Shown: positions 41,080 through 50,029 of the stretch, piece by piece | How the letters are laid out: every line of letters begins with the position of its first letter | How positions within the stretch are numbered: position 1 is the first letter of the stretch | Made by a program: the position numbers and the translations under genes | Notes under the pieces: model-generated | Seen by the model: the letters and a program-made list of their open reading frames with translations, nothing else | Databases searched by the model: none | What the model was told of the DNA's origin: nothing | Origin: Bacteroidota bacterium | GTDB lineage: Bacteria; Bacteroidota; Bacteroidia; Flavobacteriales; Weeksellaceae | DNA: 64,000 nt | Direction of reading: 5' to 3' | Assembly: GCA_018902795.1 (NCBI GenBank) | Contig: JAHIQD010000004.1 | Span: 62,001-126,000, forward strand

Positions 41080-42210
41080 CTACTCTTCTACAATTTTAAT
41101 TGCCATTAACAGTGGGTACGCCCCTTTAGTTACAAATTTTTTACCGGCGTTCTTCATGTCGAAATTCAGCAGTTCGGTATATCCGTTTTCAGAATTCCCC
41201 ATGGTTACAGCAAACATTCTGTAGGTTTTGGGTTTCACTTCTTCAAAGATGTACTGTCTGTTTTCCCAGGTTACAATGGCATCATCAGGAATAACAAAGC
41301 CTTCTTCGGTATTCACCTCAACTTCTGCATTCATAAAGGTTCCCGGAATTAATGACTCATCTTTATCGGTTAAATCACAATGCACCAAAACACTTCGGTC
41401 TGCGGCGAAATCTTTGCCGATCACTTTCACGGTGGCAGCGTATTTTTTCTCAGAATTTTGGTTGGTAAAAGCATAAACCCGCTGTCCGACAGCAATTTTA
41501 TTCAGATCTTTTTCGAAAACCTTCAGTTCCAGATGCGTCACATTGCTGTTTACAATGGTGTAAAGCACTTCGGCAGGAGATACATACTGCCCTAACGTAA
41601 CATTCACATTGGAAATATATCCGGAAATTGGCGCCGTCACCGAAGTGCTTTTCTGAATGTTTCCTGCACTTACCCTTTCAGGACTGATCCCATAGGAATG
41701 CAGCTGTGAAGCAATTCCGCGCACTGCCGCATTTTGGGTTTGGGTCTCATTCAGCGCGCGCTGGGTCACTTTGTTGGAGCTCGCCTGATACTGATTAAGG
41801 TATTTCTGTCTTTCGTAATCTTTCCGGGCATAGCCGAGGCTTGATTTTGCCTGAAGATAATCCTGCTGAAGCTTTGCCAGTTGCGGGTTTTCGACAACCG
41901 CCAGTGTCTGACCTTTCGACACGTAATTTCCCGGCATGTATCTGGCCATTTTTACTATACCGCCGGATGCGGAAGAAACTCCCGACATGGCCTCTGGCGG
42001 CACACTGATCTGTCCGGGAAGCATAATCCTGTTCGCAATATTCTGGTTCCCGAGCGTTTTAGTTTCTATGCCTGCGTTTTTCTGCTGCAGGTCGGTGAGC
42101 GTAATCTGATCACCGGAGACTGCAAAAGTTTGTTTGGCCTCCGTTTCTTCCTTCTTTGAACAGGAAAAGAGGAGCGCGGCAGTACATATGATTGTTATGA
42201 ATCTTTTCAT
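41080..42210 (-). CDS. RND efflux periplasmic adaptor (CusB/CzcB type)
   Basis: Membrane-fusion protein linking the inner-membrane pump to the outer-membrane channel of a metal-efflux system. It is a lipoprotein: 'MKRFITIICTAALLFSCSKK' (lipobox LFSC, lipidated Cys17). Lipoyl/barrel-sandwich halves surround a hairpin of about residues 115-175 ('LQQDYLQAKSSLGYARKDYE'); 'TAPISGYISNVNVTLGQYVS' is the second lipoyl half, followed by beta-barrel and membrane-proximal domains. There is no CusB-type N-terminal Met/His cluster, so metal specificity is open. It is the last gene of the operon, 15 bp after the TolC-like gene. Confidence 0.9.
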   Translation of the reverse strand: MKRFITIICTAALLFSCSKKEETEAKQTFAVSGDQITLTDLQQKNAGIETKTLGNQNIANRIMLPGQISVPPEAMSGVSSASGGIVKMARYMPGNYVSKGQTLAVVENPQLAKLQQDYLQAKSSLGYARKDYERQKYLNQYQASSNKVTQRALNETQTQNAAVRGIASQLHSYGISPERVSAGNIQKSTSVTAPISGYISNVNVTLGQYVSPAEVLYTIVNSNVTHLELKVFEKDLNKIAVGQRVYAFTNQNSEKKYAATVKVIGKDFAADRSVLVHCDLTDKDESLIPGTFMNAEVEVNTEEGFVIPDDAIVTWENRQYIFEEVKPKTYRMFAVTMGNSENGYTELLNFDMKNAGKKFVTKGAYPLLMAIKIVEE

Positions 42211-42225
42211 TGCTGATAATTTTAG

Positions 42226-43440
42226 TTATTCGCCTTTTAAAGCGTTCAGTTCTATGAGTTTTTCGTTAAGTAATTTTTGGGCGTCAATGTATCGGTTCTG
42301 GATTTCGAGGCTCTGATTGACGAGCATGGTGTATTCCAGATAATCGACTTCGCCTTCCTTTAAAAGCAGGTTTGCAGTAAACATGATGGTTTCAGCATTT
42401 TTAAGCCCTTTGCTTCTGTAATAATCCAGTTCTGATTTCAGTTTCTGATATTCCCCGAAAGTCACCGCATACTGATTTTTCAGATTTTTTACAGCCATCT
42501 GATAATTGTTTTCTGCCATCTGCTGATTGATTTTCTGACCTTCAATAATTGACTTCTGCGCCGTATTAAATACAGGCAGGCCAACCCCAATCATTCCGCT
42601 TTGAAAACGTTTTCCGCGGCTGTAGAATCTCTCATCGGCACCAAACCCATATTGTGTTGCGGAGGTTATCCCCAGATTAAAACTCGGTAAAAGCTTCGTT
42701 TTTTCGGCATTCAGTTTCGCATTTTCAATATTTTTCTGCTGTTCAAACTGTTTCAGAACGGTTTGATTTCCTTCGTAACTTTCATCAGACATCAGCTTTG
42801 TGTCATAAAAACCGCCTTTCTGACTGGTATACGTATCATTATCATTAATTAAATAATTAAACTGATACAGGGATACTTCGCGGTCTTTCTTTAAATTCTG
42901 CAACTGAATTTCAGCCTGACTTCTGTAGTTTTCTGCCGTCGTTTTCTCCAAAATATTGCTTTCACCTGCGCGTAAACGAAGTTCCGCTCTCTGATGATAT
43001 CTGGAATAAATACTGTCGGTTTTTTCCAGAAGTTTCTGCTTTTCATCCAGATAATTCAGGTTGTTATAAATCAGTGCAATGTCCCGTTTTAAATGCCATT
43101 TCTGAACATCAAGAGTCAGCACTGCATTTTTCCATTCTTCCATTAAAACCTGTTTCTGACTTTTGTAGAATTTCGGCAGCCTCAGCGTTTGATGTACGGA
43201 AACAGAATTGTCGACATAAGCCGAATTCATCTGACCGATTTCACCGGTAATACTCAACGGATCTATTACAACAGCAGATTTTTTAATCCTGTCCTGATAC
43301 TCTATTCTAAGCTGCCCGGACTTTACAGTAAGATTATTCTCAATTGCTTTCCCGTAAGCGGTCTCCAAAGAAACCGGCGTTTGGGAAAAAACCTTAAGAC
43401 TGAACAGCAGAAATATGATTTGGAGATATTTACTTTTCAT
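42226..43440 (-). CDS. TolC-family outer-membrane efflux protein (CzcC-like)
   Basis: Outer-membrane channel of the tripartite metal pump. The 404 residues have a signal peptide (MKSKYLQIIFLLFSLKVFSQ) and two OEP repeats with long helices ('AYGKAIENNLTVKSGQLRIE', 'QLQNLKKDREVSLYQFNYLI', 'GEYQKLKSELDYYRSKGLKN'). The frame extends upstream to 43500 inside the pump gene, but the ATG at 43440 gives a proper signal peptide and lies 10 bp after the pump stop. Confidence 0.9.
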   Translation of the reverse strand: MKSKYLQIIFLLFSLKVFSQTPVSLETAYGKAIENNLTVKSGQLRIEYQDRIKKSAVVIDPLSITGEIGQMNSAYVDNSVSVHQTLRLPKFYKSQKQVLMEEWKNAVLTLDVQKWHLKRDIALIYNNLNYLDEKQKLLEKTDSIYSRYHQRAELRLRAGESNILEKTTAENYRSQAEIQLQNLKKDREVSLYQFNYLINDNDTYTSQKGGFYDTKLMSDESYEGNQTVLKQFEQQKNIENAKLNAEKTKLLPSFNLGITSATQYGFGADERFYSRGKRFQSGMIGVGLPVFNTAQKSIIEGQKINQQMAENNYQMAVKNLKNQYAVTFGEYQKLKSELDYYRSKGLKNAETIMFTANLLLKEGEVDYLEYTMLVNQSLEIQNRYIDAQKLLNEKLIELNALKGE

Positions 43441-43450
43441 TATTTTAAAT

Positions 43451-46400
43451 TTATTCATCCAGGTTAAAGTTTTTTTTCTTCTGTGGAAAATGTTTTTCAA
43501 ACCATATGTAAACGGTTGGTAAAATGAAGAGCGTAAGGAAAGTCGCCAGCAGCAAACCGCCGATAACTACCGTGGCGAGAGGCCTTTGCACTTCTGCACC
43601 TTCACCCTGGCTCAAAGCCATTGGTAAAAACCCGAGTGATGCCACCAAAGCCGTCATTAAAACCGGCCTCAGTCTCATTTTTCCCCCAATTCGTACCACT
43701 TCATTCAGATCCGAATGGATTTCCTTCTGACGGTTGAATTCGGCAATCAAAACAATCCCATTGAGTACTGCAACACCAAAAAGCGCAATAAAACCAACTC
43801 CTGCGGAAATACTGAAATTCATTCCACGAAGCCAAAGGGAAAGAATACCTCCGATGGCAGATAAAGGAATGGTTGTGAAAATGATCAGCCCATATTTTAC
43901 AGAACTGAAGGCAAAATAAAGCATCAGAAGTATTAATGCCAGACTCACCGGAACCGCAATTCCCAGACGTTTCTGTGCCTGCTGCAGATTCTCGAAAGTT
44001 CCGCCGTATTTGATGGTGTAGCCGACAGGAAGTTTCAGTTCTTTATCAACCGCCTGCTGCAGATCAGTAACCGTAGACTGGATGTCGCGACCTTTCACAT
44101 TGAAGCCGACGATGATTCTGCGGTGAGCTTCTTCACGCTGGATCTGGTTTACGCTTTCCTTTATTTCCACATTAGCCACTGCACTCAAAGGAATTTCTCC
44201 GCCGGTAGGTGATGGAATCAGTAGGTTTTTTACATCCTCTACATTTTTCCGAAGTTCGCCGTCCAGACGAACCACCAAATCGAATTTTTTCTCTTCTTCA
44301 AAAACAGAACCCGCGCTTTGGCCGGCAAAAGCAGTATTGACCAGTCGGTTGACGTCGCCAATGGTCAGACCATATTGTGATAAGGCAGCCCGGTTGTATT
44401 CGATAACAATTTGCGGCATTCCGGAAACCGGTTCCACATAAATGTTTTCGGCTCCTTTAATTTTCTTGGAGATTTCGCCCAGTTTATCTGCATAAATCTT
44501 CAGTGAATCGAGATTTTCTCCAAAAATTTTACACACCACATCCTGTCTGGCGCCGGTCATCAGTTCATTAAACCTCATATTCACCGGATACTGAAAAGAA
44601 TAGGTGACGCCGATAATATTTTTTTTGAGTTCCACAGACATTTTTTCCGCGAGTTCATCATAAGATTTCGCTGAATTCCATTCTTTGCGGGGTTTCAGAA
44701 TAATCATCATATCACTGGCATCAATAGGCATTGGATCCGTCGGAATTTCGCTGCTGCCTGTTTTCCCGACAACTTTTTCAATTTCAGGGAATTTTTTCAG
44801 TAGGATCTGCTGACTTTTCAAAACTGCTTCGGTAGAAGTCTTCAGGTTACTTCCGGGCAAAACCCGCGTATCAACAGCGAAATCACCTTCGGGAAGCTTG
44901 GGAATAAATTCGCCGCCTAATTTGGTCATGATAAAAACTGAAACAAAGAAAAGACCTAATACACTGAAGAACAATGGATTCTGATATTTTAAAACTTTTT
45001 TAAGAATTTTATCATAAGCAGCTTCTAGCTTTTCCATCATGCGGTCTGCATAATTCTTTTTGTGCGATATTTTCTTTGACAGAAACAGGGCACTCATCAT
45101 CGGAACATAGGTTAATGAAAGGATAAATGCTCCTAAAAGTGCAAAAATTACCGTTTGCGCCATGGGTTTAAACATTTTTCCTTCCACCCCCTCAAGAGTG
45201 AGAATCGGAAGATAAACCATGAGAATAATGATCTGACCGAACACTGCGGAATTCATCATTTTTCCGGCCGAAGCCTGCACCGTTTCGTCCATTTCCTTTG
45301 TGGTAAGTAAAGTTTTGTTCTGCAGTGTTGGTCCGTGAAGCCGGTGAAGAATGGCTTCAACAATAATGACGGCTCCGTCCACAATTAAACCAAAATCCAG
45401 AGCACCCAAACTCATCAGGTTTCCACTGACGCCGAACATGTTCATCATGATGAACGCAAACAGCATGGCAAGGGGAATAACGGAGGAAACGATAAATCCG
45501 GCACGGAGGTTCCCGAGGAAAAGTACCAATACGAATATAACGATTAAAGCCCCTTCAATCAGGTTTTTTGAAACGGTAGAAATGGCGTTGTTGACCATTT
45601 TTGTCCGGTCAAGAAAGGGTTCGATCACTACGCCTTCGGGAAGGGTTTTCTTTATTTCTTCAATCCTTGTTTTTACCTTGCCAATTACTTCATTGGAGTT
45701 GGCGCCTTTCATCATCATCACTACCGCTCCGGCCACCTCTCCTTTTCCGTTATAGGTCATTGCACCGTATCTGATTGCATTTCCGTACTGTACTTTTCCT
45801 AAATTTTCAATCAGGACCGGCGTTCCGTCGGGAAGGTTTTTAACAACCGTTTTTTCAATATCCTTAATTTTTCCCATCAATCCTTCTGTACGGATATAAA
45901 GAATGGTGGGCCCTTTTTCAATATAAGCACCTCCGGTATTTTGGTTATTGTTTTCCAGTGCAGTGAAAACCTCCTGCATCGTAACGCCCATTGATTTTAG
46001 CTGCGCAGGGTTTACAGCGACTTCATACTGTTTCAGGTTTCCGCCGAAACTGGCCACATCTGCGACTCCGTCGGTACCGAGAAGCTGTCTTCTCACAATC
46101 CAGTCCTGGATGGTGCGGAGTTCCATGGCATTGTAGCGATGTTCATATCCTGTTTTTGGACGGATGATGTACTGATAAATTTCGCCAAGACCCGTTGAAA
46201 TAGGTGCCATTTCAGGAACGCCGAGTGTTTTCGGAATGTCTTTTGAAACATTCTGTAACCGTTCTGAAACCTGCTGTCTTGCGAGATAAAGATCCACCCC
46301 TTCCTCGAAAACAATCGTTACCACTGAAAGCCCGAAGCGGGAAAAACTCCGCATCTGTTTGATGCCCTGAATGTTGTTCATCGACTGTTCCAAAGGAAAA

Positions 46401-46597
46401 GTTATAAAACGTTCCACATCGGGAGCTCCCAGACTTGGAGATGCGGTAATCAACTGTACCTGATTGTCGGTAATATCAGGCACCGCATCAATAGGTAATT
46501 TTCTGAGTTCTATGATTCCATAAATAATCCAGCCCAAGGTCATCAGCAGGATGATCAGCTTGTTTTTTATAGAAAAACTTATGATTCTGTCTAACAT
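43451..46597 (-). CDS. Heavy-metal RND efflux pump (CusA/CzcA family)
   Basis: Proton-driven inner-membrane pump exporting metal ions through the adaptor and TolC channel. The 1048 residues begin 'MLDRIISFSIKNKLIILLMT' and contain 'RKLPIDAVPDITDNQVQ', 'VTIVFEEGVDLYLARQQVSERL', TM segments with 'LGALDFGLIVDGAVIIVEAI' (the D..x..E pattern in TM4, 'DFGLIVDGAV', of HME-RND proteins), and 'GGEFIPKLPEGDFAVDTRVL'. The DFGxxVDGA motif with D..D points to the divalent-ion (Czc/Cnr) branch rather than the monovalent Cus branch; I regard this as tentative. Confidence 0.93.
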   Translation of the reverse strand: MLDRIISFSIKNKLIILLMTLGWIIYGIIELRKLPIDAVPDITDNQVQLITASPSLGAPDVERFITFPLEQSMNNIQGIKQMRSFSRFGLSVVTIVFEEGVDLYLARQQVSERLQNVSKDIPKTLGVPEMAPISTGLGEIYQYIIRPKTGYEHRYNAMELRTIQDWIVRRQLLGTDGVADVASFGGNLKQYEVAVNPAQLKSMGVTMQEVFTALENNNQNTGGAYIEKGPTILYIRTEGLMGKIKDIEKTVVKNLPDGTPVLIENLGKVQYGNAIRYGAMTYNGKGEVAGAVVMMMKGANSNEVIGKVKTRIEEIKKTLPEGVVIEPFLDRTKMVNNAISTVSKNLIEGALIVIFVLVLFLGNLRAGFIVSSVIPLAMLFAFIMMNMFGVSGNLMSLGALDFGLIVDGAVIIVEAILHRLHGPTLQNKTLLTTKEMDETVQASAGKMMNSAVFGQIIILMVYLPILTLEGVEGKMFKPMAQTVIFALLGAFILSLTYVPMMSALFLSKKISHKKNYADRMMEKLEAAYDKILKKVLKYQNPLFFSVLGLFFVSVFIMTKLGGEFIPKLPEGDFAVDTRVLPGSNLKTSTEAVLKSQQILLKKFPEIEKVVGKTGSSEIPTDPMPIDASDMMIILKPRKEWNSAKSYDELAEKMSVELKKNIIGVTYSFQYPVNMRFNELMTGARQDVVCKIFGENLDSLKIYADKLGEISKKIKGAENIYVEPVSGMPQIVIEYNRAALSQYGLTIGDVNRLVNTAFAGQSAGSVFEEEKKFDLVVRLDGELRKNVEDVKNLLIPSPTGGEIPLSAVANVEIKESVNQIQREEAHRRIIVGFNVKGRDIQSTVTDLQQAVDKELKLPVGYTIKYGGTFENLQQAQKRLGIAVPVSLALILLMLYFAFSSVKYGLIIFTTIPLSAIGGILSLWLRGMNFSISAGVGFIALFGVAVLNGIVLIAEFNRQKEIHSDLNEVVRIGGKMRLRPVLMTALVASLGFLPMALSQGEGAEVQRPLATVVIGGLLLATFLTLFILPTVYIWFEKHFPQKKKNFNLDE

Positions 46598-46691
46598 TTT
46601 TTCACTTTATAATTAATAATTACCATAATAAATTTACAAACTAATACGCTCATTTTAAGAGCCTTATGATATAAAAAACTTTAAAGTGATA

Positions 46692-47183
46692 TTAATCATT
46701 ATCGTCTCCATGCTCAGATGCGTTTCCATTTTGCAACGCAGCGCCGCTTCTGATTTCCGTATGACGGATTTCCCCGCCTGTTGTCCCCGCTTTTTGGGCA
46801 AAAAATAAGGTTGCCAAGGCAAATATCCCTACAACCGAAGGCATGACTTTAGAAAATGTATAGCTTTTGAAACTGACCAAAAGCGCGGCGGCACTTATTC
46901 CGCCTAAAAAATAAGACAGACCGGCAAAAAGTTCAGCGGCTTCTTCGTGGGTTTTAATCAGGCTTTCGGTAACACCCGGAAGATTTTCGACGCCTTCTTC
47001 GCCGCCTTCTCCTGTTGCCATCGCAGCTATTGATACAAGTGCACCTAAAATAAAAGTGATATAAGCATTCCGGTTGGAAACTTCGGTTTTAGTGAAAATA
47101 CCGATGAGAAGAAGAATGAGTCCTACTACAGGAAATATAATTGGCAGATGGTTAACCACCAAATGCAGATGTGTATTGTTCAT
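46692..47183 (-). CDS. Four-helix membrane protein, DUF2231-like
   Basis: A 163-residue membrane protein with about four hydrophobic helices (residues 10-28, 38-56, 82-105 and 112-130). The N-terminal 'HLHLVVNHLPIIFPVVGLIL' is the histidine-containing DUF2231-like signature, and 'NHLP' histidines may bind a metal or haem. The C-terminus is hydrophilic ('SGAALQNGNASEHGDDND'). It is part of the metal-efflux operon, 94 bp before the pump. Function unknown. Confidence 0.8.
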   Translation of the reverse strand: MNNTHLHLVVNHLPIIFPVVGLILLLIGIFTKTEVSNRNAYITFILGALVSIAAMATGEGGEEGVENLPGVTESLIKTHEEAAELFAGLSYFLGGISAAALLVSFKSYTFSKVMPSVVGIFALATLFFAQKAGTTGGEIRHTEIRSGAALQNGNASEHGDDND

Positions 47184-47275
47184 TTTGTATGATTTTAAAA
47201 TTTAAATAATAATGAATCGCGAAACCTCTTCAATAAACGGTTTTATTGAAAATATTTCTTGTGCTTGATTACTGC

Positions 47276-47662
47276 TTAAACTAAAATCGGCGGACGGAAA
47301 ATGGATGCTAAAGGATTGGAAGCATAGTTGGGACTGTATGAAAAAATAAGTGTTTTTTCTTTGAAAGTCCTCGGAATATTTACATCAAATCCGAAATTTT
47401 CGGGAATGGTGAGCGGATTCACCATAAAAGTACTTGCTTCGTGTGTTTTGAACGGAAGTTTCATATCCTGCTTGTAATCTGAATCTACAGCCTGTTTATC
47501 CAGATAATGCATTTTCACGAAAGAAATAAGAGTGGTATTTTTGTTGGTGATGGTATGGGAAATATAATGTTCCACCAGATTAGGGAGTTTCAGCAACTGT
47601 TTTACCTCTGTAAAAGACAGGAGGTAAATGCAGAGGAAGAAATGTATAATCGGCCGTTTCAC
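47276..47662 (-). CDS. Small secreted protein at the head of the metal-efflux operon
   Basis: A 128-residue protein with an N-terminal hydrophobic segment (about 3-18, 'PIIHFFLCIYLLSF') and a conserved-looking body ('EVKQLLKLPNLVEHYISHTI', 'DSDYKQDMKLPFKT', C-terminal 'FRPPILV'). Proteins of this kind are frequent next to flavobacterial metal-efflux genes, but I know no function. The start is GTG, 4 nt after a -7 box, so the operon mRNA may be leaderless. Confidence 0.75.
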   Translation of the reverse strand: MKRPIIHFFLCIYLLSFTEVKQLLKLPNLVEHYISHTITNKNTTLISFVKMHYLDKQAVDSDYKQDMKLPFKTHEASTFMVNPLTIPENFGFDVNIPRTFKEKTLIFSYSPNYASNPLASIFRPPILV

Positions 47663-47666
47663 AATG

Positions 47667-47674
47667 CAAATTTA
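47667..47674 (-). promoter_or_regulatory. -7 promoter box of metal-efflux operon
   Basis: TAAATTTG on the minus strand, 4 nt before the GTG start. Confidence 0.55.
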
Positions 47675-47770
47675 CAAATTATAGTCACGTAAGAATGAGG
47701 ATGTTAGTAATTTGTATTTACTTTAATTAAAAATAAGTGGAGGCAAATTCTTACATTATTTGATCTAAAA

Positions 47771-47801
47771 TTGAACATTAATAAGTAAATCTCTATTTTT
47801 G
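47771..47801 (+). promoter_or_regulatory. Promoter of small lipoprotein gene
   Basis: -33 TTG (47771-47773) and -7 TATTTTTG (47794-47801), spacer 20 bp, the best-formed promoter in the window; 18 nt before the ATG. Confidence 0.7.
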
Positions 47802-47819
47802 TCAAAATTTAAATTTATT

Positions 47820-48005
47820 ATGAAAAAATTATTTGCAATCGCGTTCATCGGCGGTTTAGTATTGGCAAGTTGCGCGAAAAAAGAAACAACAACGGAAAGC
47901 AACACGATGCTGGAAGAACCTGAAGTAACAGTAACAAACAGTGCAAGTTCAGTACCTGCGCCTGCTGCTACAGCAACCGTTACAGATTCTGCAGCAGCTA
48001 AATAA
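47820..48005 (+). CDS. Small lipoprotein
   Basis: A 61-residue lipoprotein: signal 'MKKLFAIAFIGGLVLASC' with lipobox LASC, then a short hydrophilic tail rich in Thr, Ala, Ser and Pro ('SVPAPAATATVTDSAAAK'). An upstream frame start at 47799 lies within the -7 box, so the ATG at 47820 is used. Function unknown; a promoter and a terminator of its own suggest it is a strongly expressed single gene. Confidence 0.85.
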   Translation: MKKLFAIAFIGGLVLASCAKKETTTESNTMLEEPEVTVTNSASSVPAPAATATVTDSAAAK

Positions 48006-48025
48006 TCTTAGAAGCTCATTTCTAC

Positions 48026-48054
48026 AAAGCAGTCAGTTATTGGCTGCTTTTTTT
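48026..48054 (+). terminator. Terminator after small lipoprotein
   Basis: 10-bp stem AAAGCAGTCA / TGGCTGCTTT (one G-U), GTTAT loop, followed by Ts. Confidence 0.85.
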
Positions 48055-48088
48055 GTATAAAATGAATCCAAAATCCGGAGAAAATCAC

Positions 48089-48096
48089 TAAATTTG
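48089..48096 (+). promoter_or_regulatory. -7 promoter box for lysS
   Basis: TAAATTTG, 22 nt before the lysS ATG. Confidence 0.55.
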
Positions 48097-48118
48097 CAGA
48101 CTTAAAAAGCAAGAAAAC

Positions 48119-49816
48119 ATGCAGTTATCAGAACAGGAATTGATCAGGAGAGAAAAGTTGGCAACCCTACAGAAAATGGGAATCGATGCTTTTCCTGCCG
48201 AAGAATATAAAATCACGGAATCCACAAAATCTATCAAAGAAAACTTTACTGAAGGCAAAAAAGTACAAATTGCCGGAAGATTAATGAGTAGAAGGATTCA
48301 AGGTAAGGCAAGTTTTGCTGAACTGCAGGATTCTGAAGGGAGAATTCAGGTGTATTTTAACCGTGATGAAATCTGTACAGGTGACGATAAAACCCTTTAT
48401 AACGAGGTCTACAAGCATCTTTTAGACATTGGTGACATCATTGGAATTGAAGGTGAACTTTTCAATACGCAGGTTGGAGAAATGACTGTAAAAGTAGAGA
48501 ATTTCAAAATCCTTACGAAATCTTTAAGACCGCTTCCTTTACCCAAAGTTGATGCCGATGGAAATATTTTTGATGCGTTCAACGATCCTGAAATGCGTTA
48601 CCGACAGCGTTATGTCGATTTAGTGGTGAATCCTCAAGTGAAAGAAGTTTTCGTGAAGAGAACAAAACTTTTCAACGCCATGAGAACTTATTTTAATGAC
48701 GCCGGATATTTCGAAGTGGAAACCCCAATCTTACAGTCGATTCCGGGTGGCGCGGCTGCAAAACCTTTCATAACGCATCACAATGCTTTGGATATTCCGT
48801 TATATTTAAGAATTGCGAACGAATTATATCTGAAAAGATTAATTGTTGGTGGTTTCGACGGTGTTTATGAGTTTTCCAAAAACTTCAGAAATGAAGGGAT
48901 GGACAGAACCCACAACCCGGAATTTACCGCAATGGAAATCTATGTAGCCTACAAAGATTACAACTGGATGATGGATTTCACTGAGAAATTACTGGAATTC
49001 TGCGCCACGCAGGTTAACGGAAATTCTGAATCCACTTTTGGAGAACATACCATCAACTGGAAAGCGCCTTATCCACGAATTTCTATGACTGAAGCCATTC
49101 AGAAATTTACAGGTTTCGACATTACCGGAAAATCAGAAAAAGAACTCTTTGACTTCGCGAGATCCATTGGTGTTGAAGTGAATGAAACGATGGGTAAAGG
49201 AAAACTGATTGATGAAATTTTCGGGGAAAAATGTGAAGGTAATTTTATTCAGCCCACTTTCATTACGGATTATCCGGTGGAAATGTCCCCTTTAACCAAA
49301 AAACACAGAAGCAAAGAAGGTTTAACCGAAAGATTTGAACTGATGGTTTGCGGAAAAGAAATCGCAAATGCCTATTCAGAATTAAATGACCCGATTGACC
49401 AGAGAGAACGTTTCGAATCGCAAATGGCACTTTCAGAAAGAGGCGACGACGAGGCCATGTTCATCGATAACGACTTCCTGCGTGCCTTGGAATACGGAAT
49501 GCCGCCAACTTCAGGTTTAGGCATCGGAATGGACCGTTTGATCATGTTTTTAACGAATAACCCATCCATTCAGGAAGTTTTGTTCTTCCCACAAATGAAA
49601 CCGGAAAAAGCCGTTCCTCAATTCGAACTGGATGAAGACGAAAAGTCAGTTCTGGAAATTCTTAAATCTCAGGAAGAACCAATGAATTTGGCTGATGTAA
49701 AAGCAAAAAGCCAGCTTTCCGGTAAAAAATGGGATAAAGCGACCAAAAATTTAACGAAATATAATTTGGTTAAAGTTGAGAAAATTGACGATGTGGTGAT
49801 GATGAGATTAGTTTAA
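48119..49816 (+). CDS. lysS: Lysyl-tRNA synthetase (class II)
   Basis: Charges tRNA-Lys. A 565-residue protein: anticodon-binding OB-fold (about 50-155, 'VQIAGRLMSRRIQGKASFAE'), then the class II core with motif 1 around 'FEVETPILQSIPGGAAAKPF', motif 2 'FRNEGMDRTHNPEFTAMEIY' and motif 3 'GLGIGMDRLIMFLTNNPSI'. After the usual end near residue 505 it has a ~60-residue extension ('EDEKSVLEILKSQEEPMNLA... KKWDKATKNLTKYNLVKVE') that looks like a winged helix, as in several Bacteroidota LysRS. Confidence 0.97.
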   Translation: MQLSEQELIRREKLATLQKMGIDAFPAEEYKITESTKSIKENFTEGKKVQIAGRLMSRRIQGKASFAELQDSEGRIQVYFNRDEICTGDDKTLYNEVYKHLLDIGDIIGIEGELFNTQVGEMTVKVENFKILTKSLRPLPLPKVDADGNIFDAFNDPEMRYRQRYVDLVVNPQVKEVFVKRTKLFNAMRTYFNDAGYFEVETPILQSIPGGAAAKPFITHHNALDIPLYLRIANELYLKRLIVGGFDGVYEFSKNFRNEGMDRTHNPEFTAMEIYVAYKDYNWMMDFTEKLLEFCATQVNGNSESTFGEHTINWKAPYPRISMTEAIQKFTGFDITGKSEKELFDFARSIGVEVNETMGKGKLIDEIFGEKCEGNFIQPTFITDYPVEMSPLTKKHRSKEGLTERFELMVCGKEIANAYSELNDPIDQRERFESQMALSERGDDEAMFIDNDFLRALEYGMPPTSGLGIGMDRLIMFLTNNPSIQEVLFFPQMKPEKAVPQFELDEDEKSVLEILKSQEEPMNLADVKAKSQLSGKKWDKATKNLTKYNLVKVEKIDDVVMMRLV

Positions 49817-49836
49817 CAACATCTTTATTTATAATA

Positions 49837-49866
49837 AAAGTCCCCGCAAATCCGGGGATTTTTTTG
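49837..49866 (+). terminator. Intrinsic terminator after lysS
   Basis: 9-bp stem AAGTCCCCG / CGGGGATTT with one G-T pair, 6-nt loop, T-run. Confidence 0.9.
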
Positions 49867-49923
49867 TGGAAAACTTCCCCACTTTCTCAAACTTTTTAAC
49901 TTTCATATTCGGATAAAAATCAG

Positions 49924-49931
49924 TATATTTG
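49924..49931 (+). promoter_or_regulatory. -7 promoter box for gyrB
   Basis: TATATTTG; gives gyrB a leader of about 95 nt. Confidence 0.55.
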
Positions 49932-49944
49932 TTGGTCTTTTGAA

Positions 49945-49983
49945 ATGGCAAAAAAGACGAAAAACAAGCAAAAATTTAATTGA
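49945..49983 (+). CDS. Possible tiny upstream ORF in the gyrB leader
   Basis: Twelve codons, MAKKTKNKQKFN and a TGA, entirely within the gyrB leader, 46 nt before the gyrB start. Lys-rich; no function can be stated. Could be chance. Confidence 0.2.
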   Translation: MAKKTKNKQKFN

Positions 49984-50029
49984 AAATTATTGTAAAACCA
50001 ACACCGTTTCTGTTGGAAAAAGAAAAAAT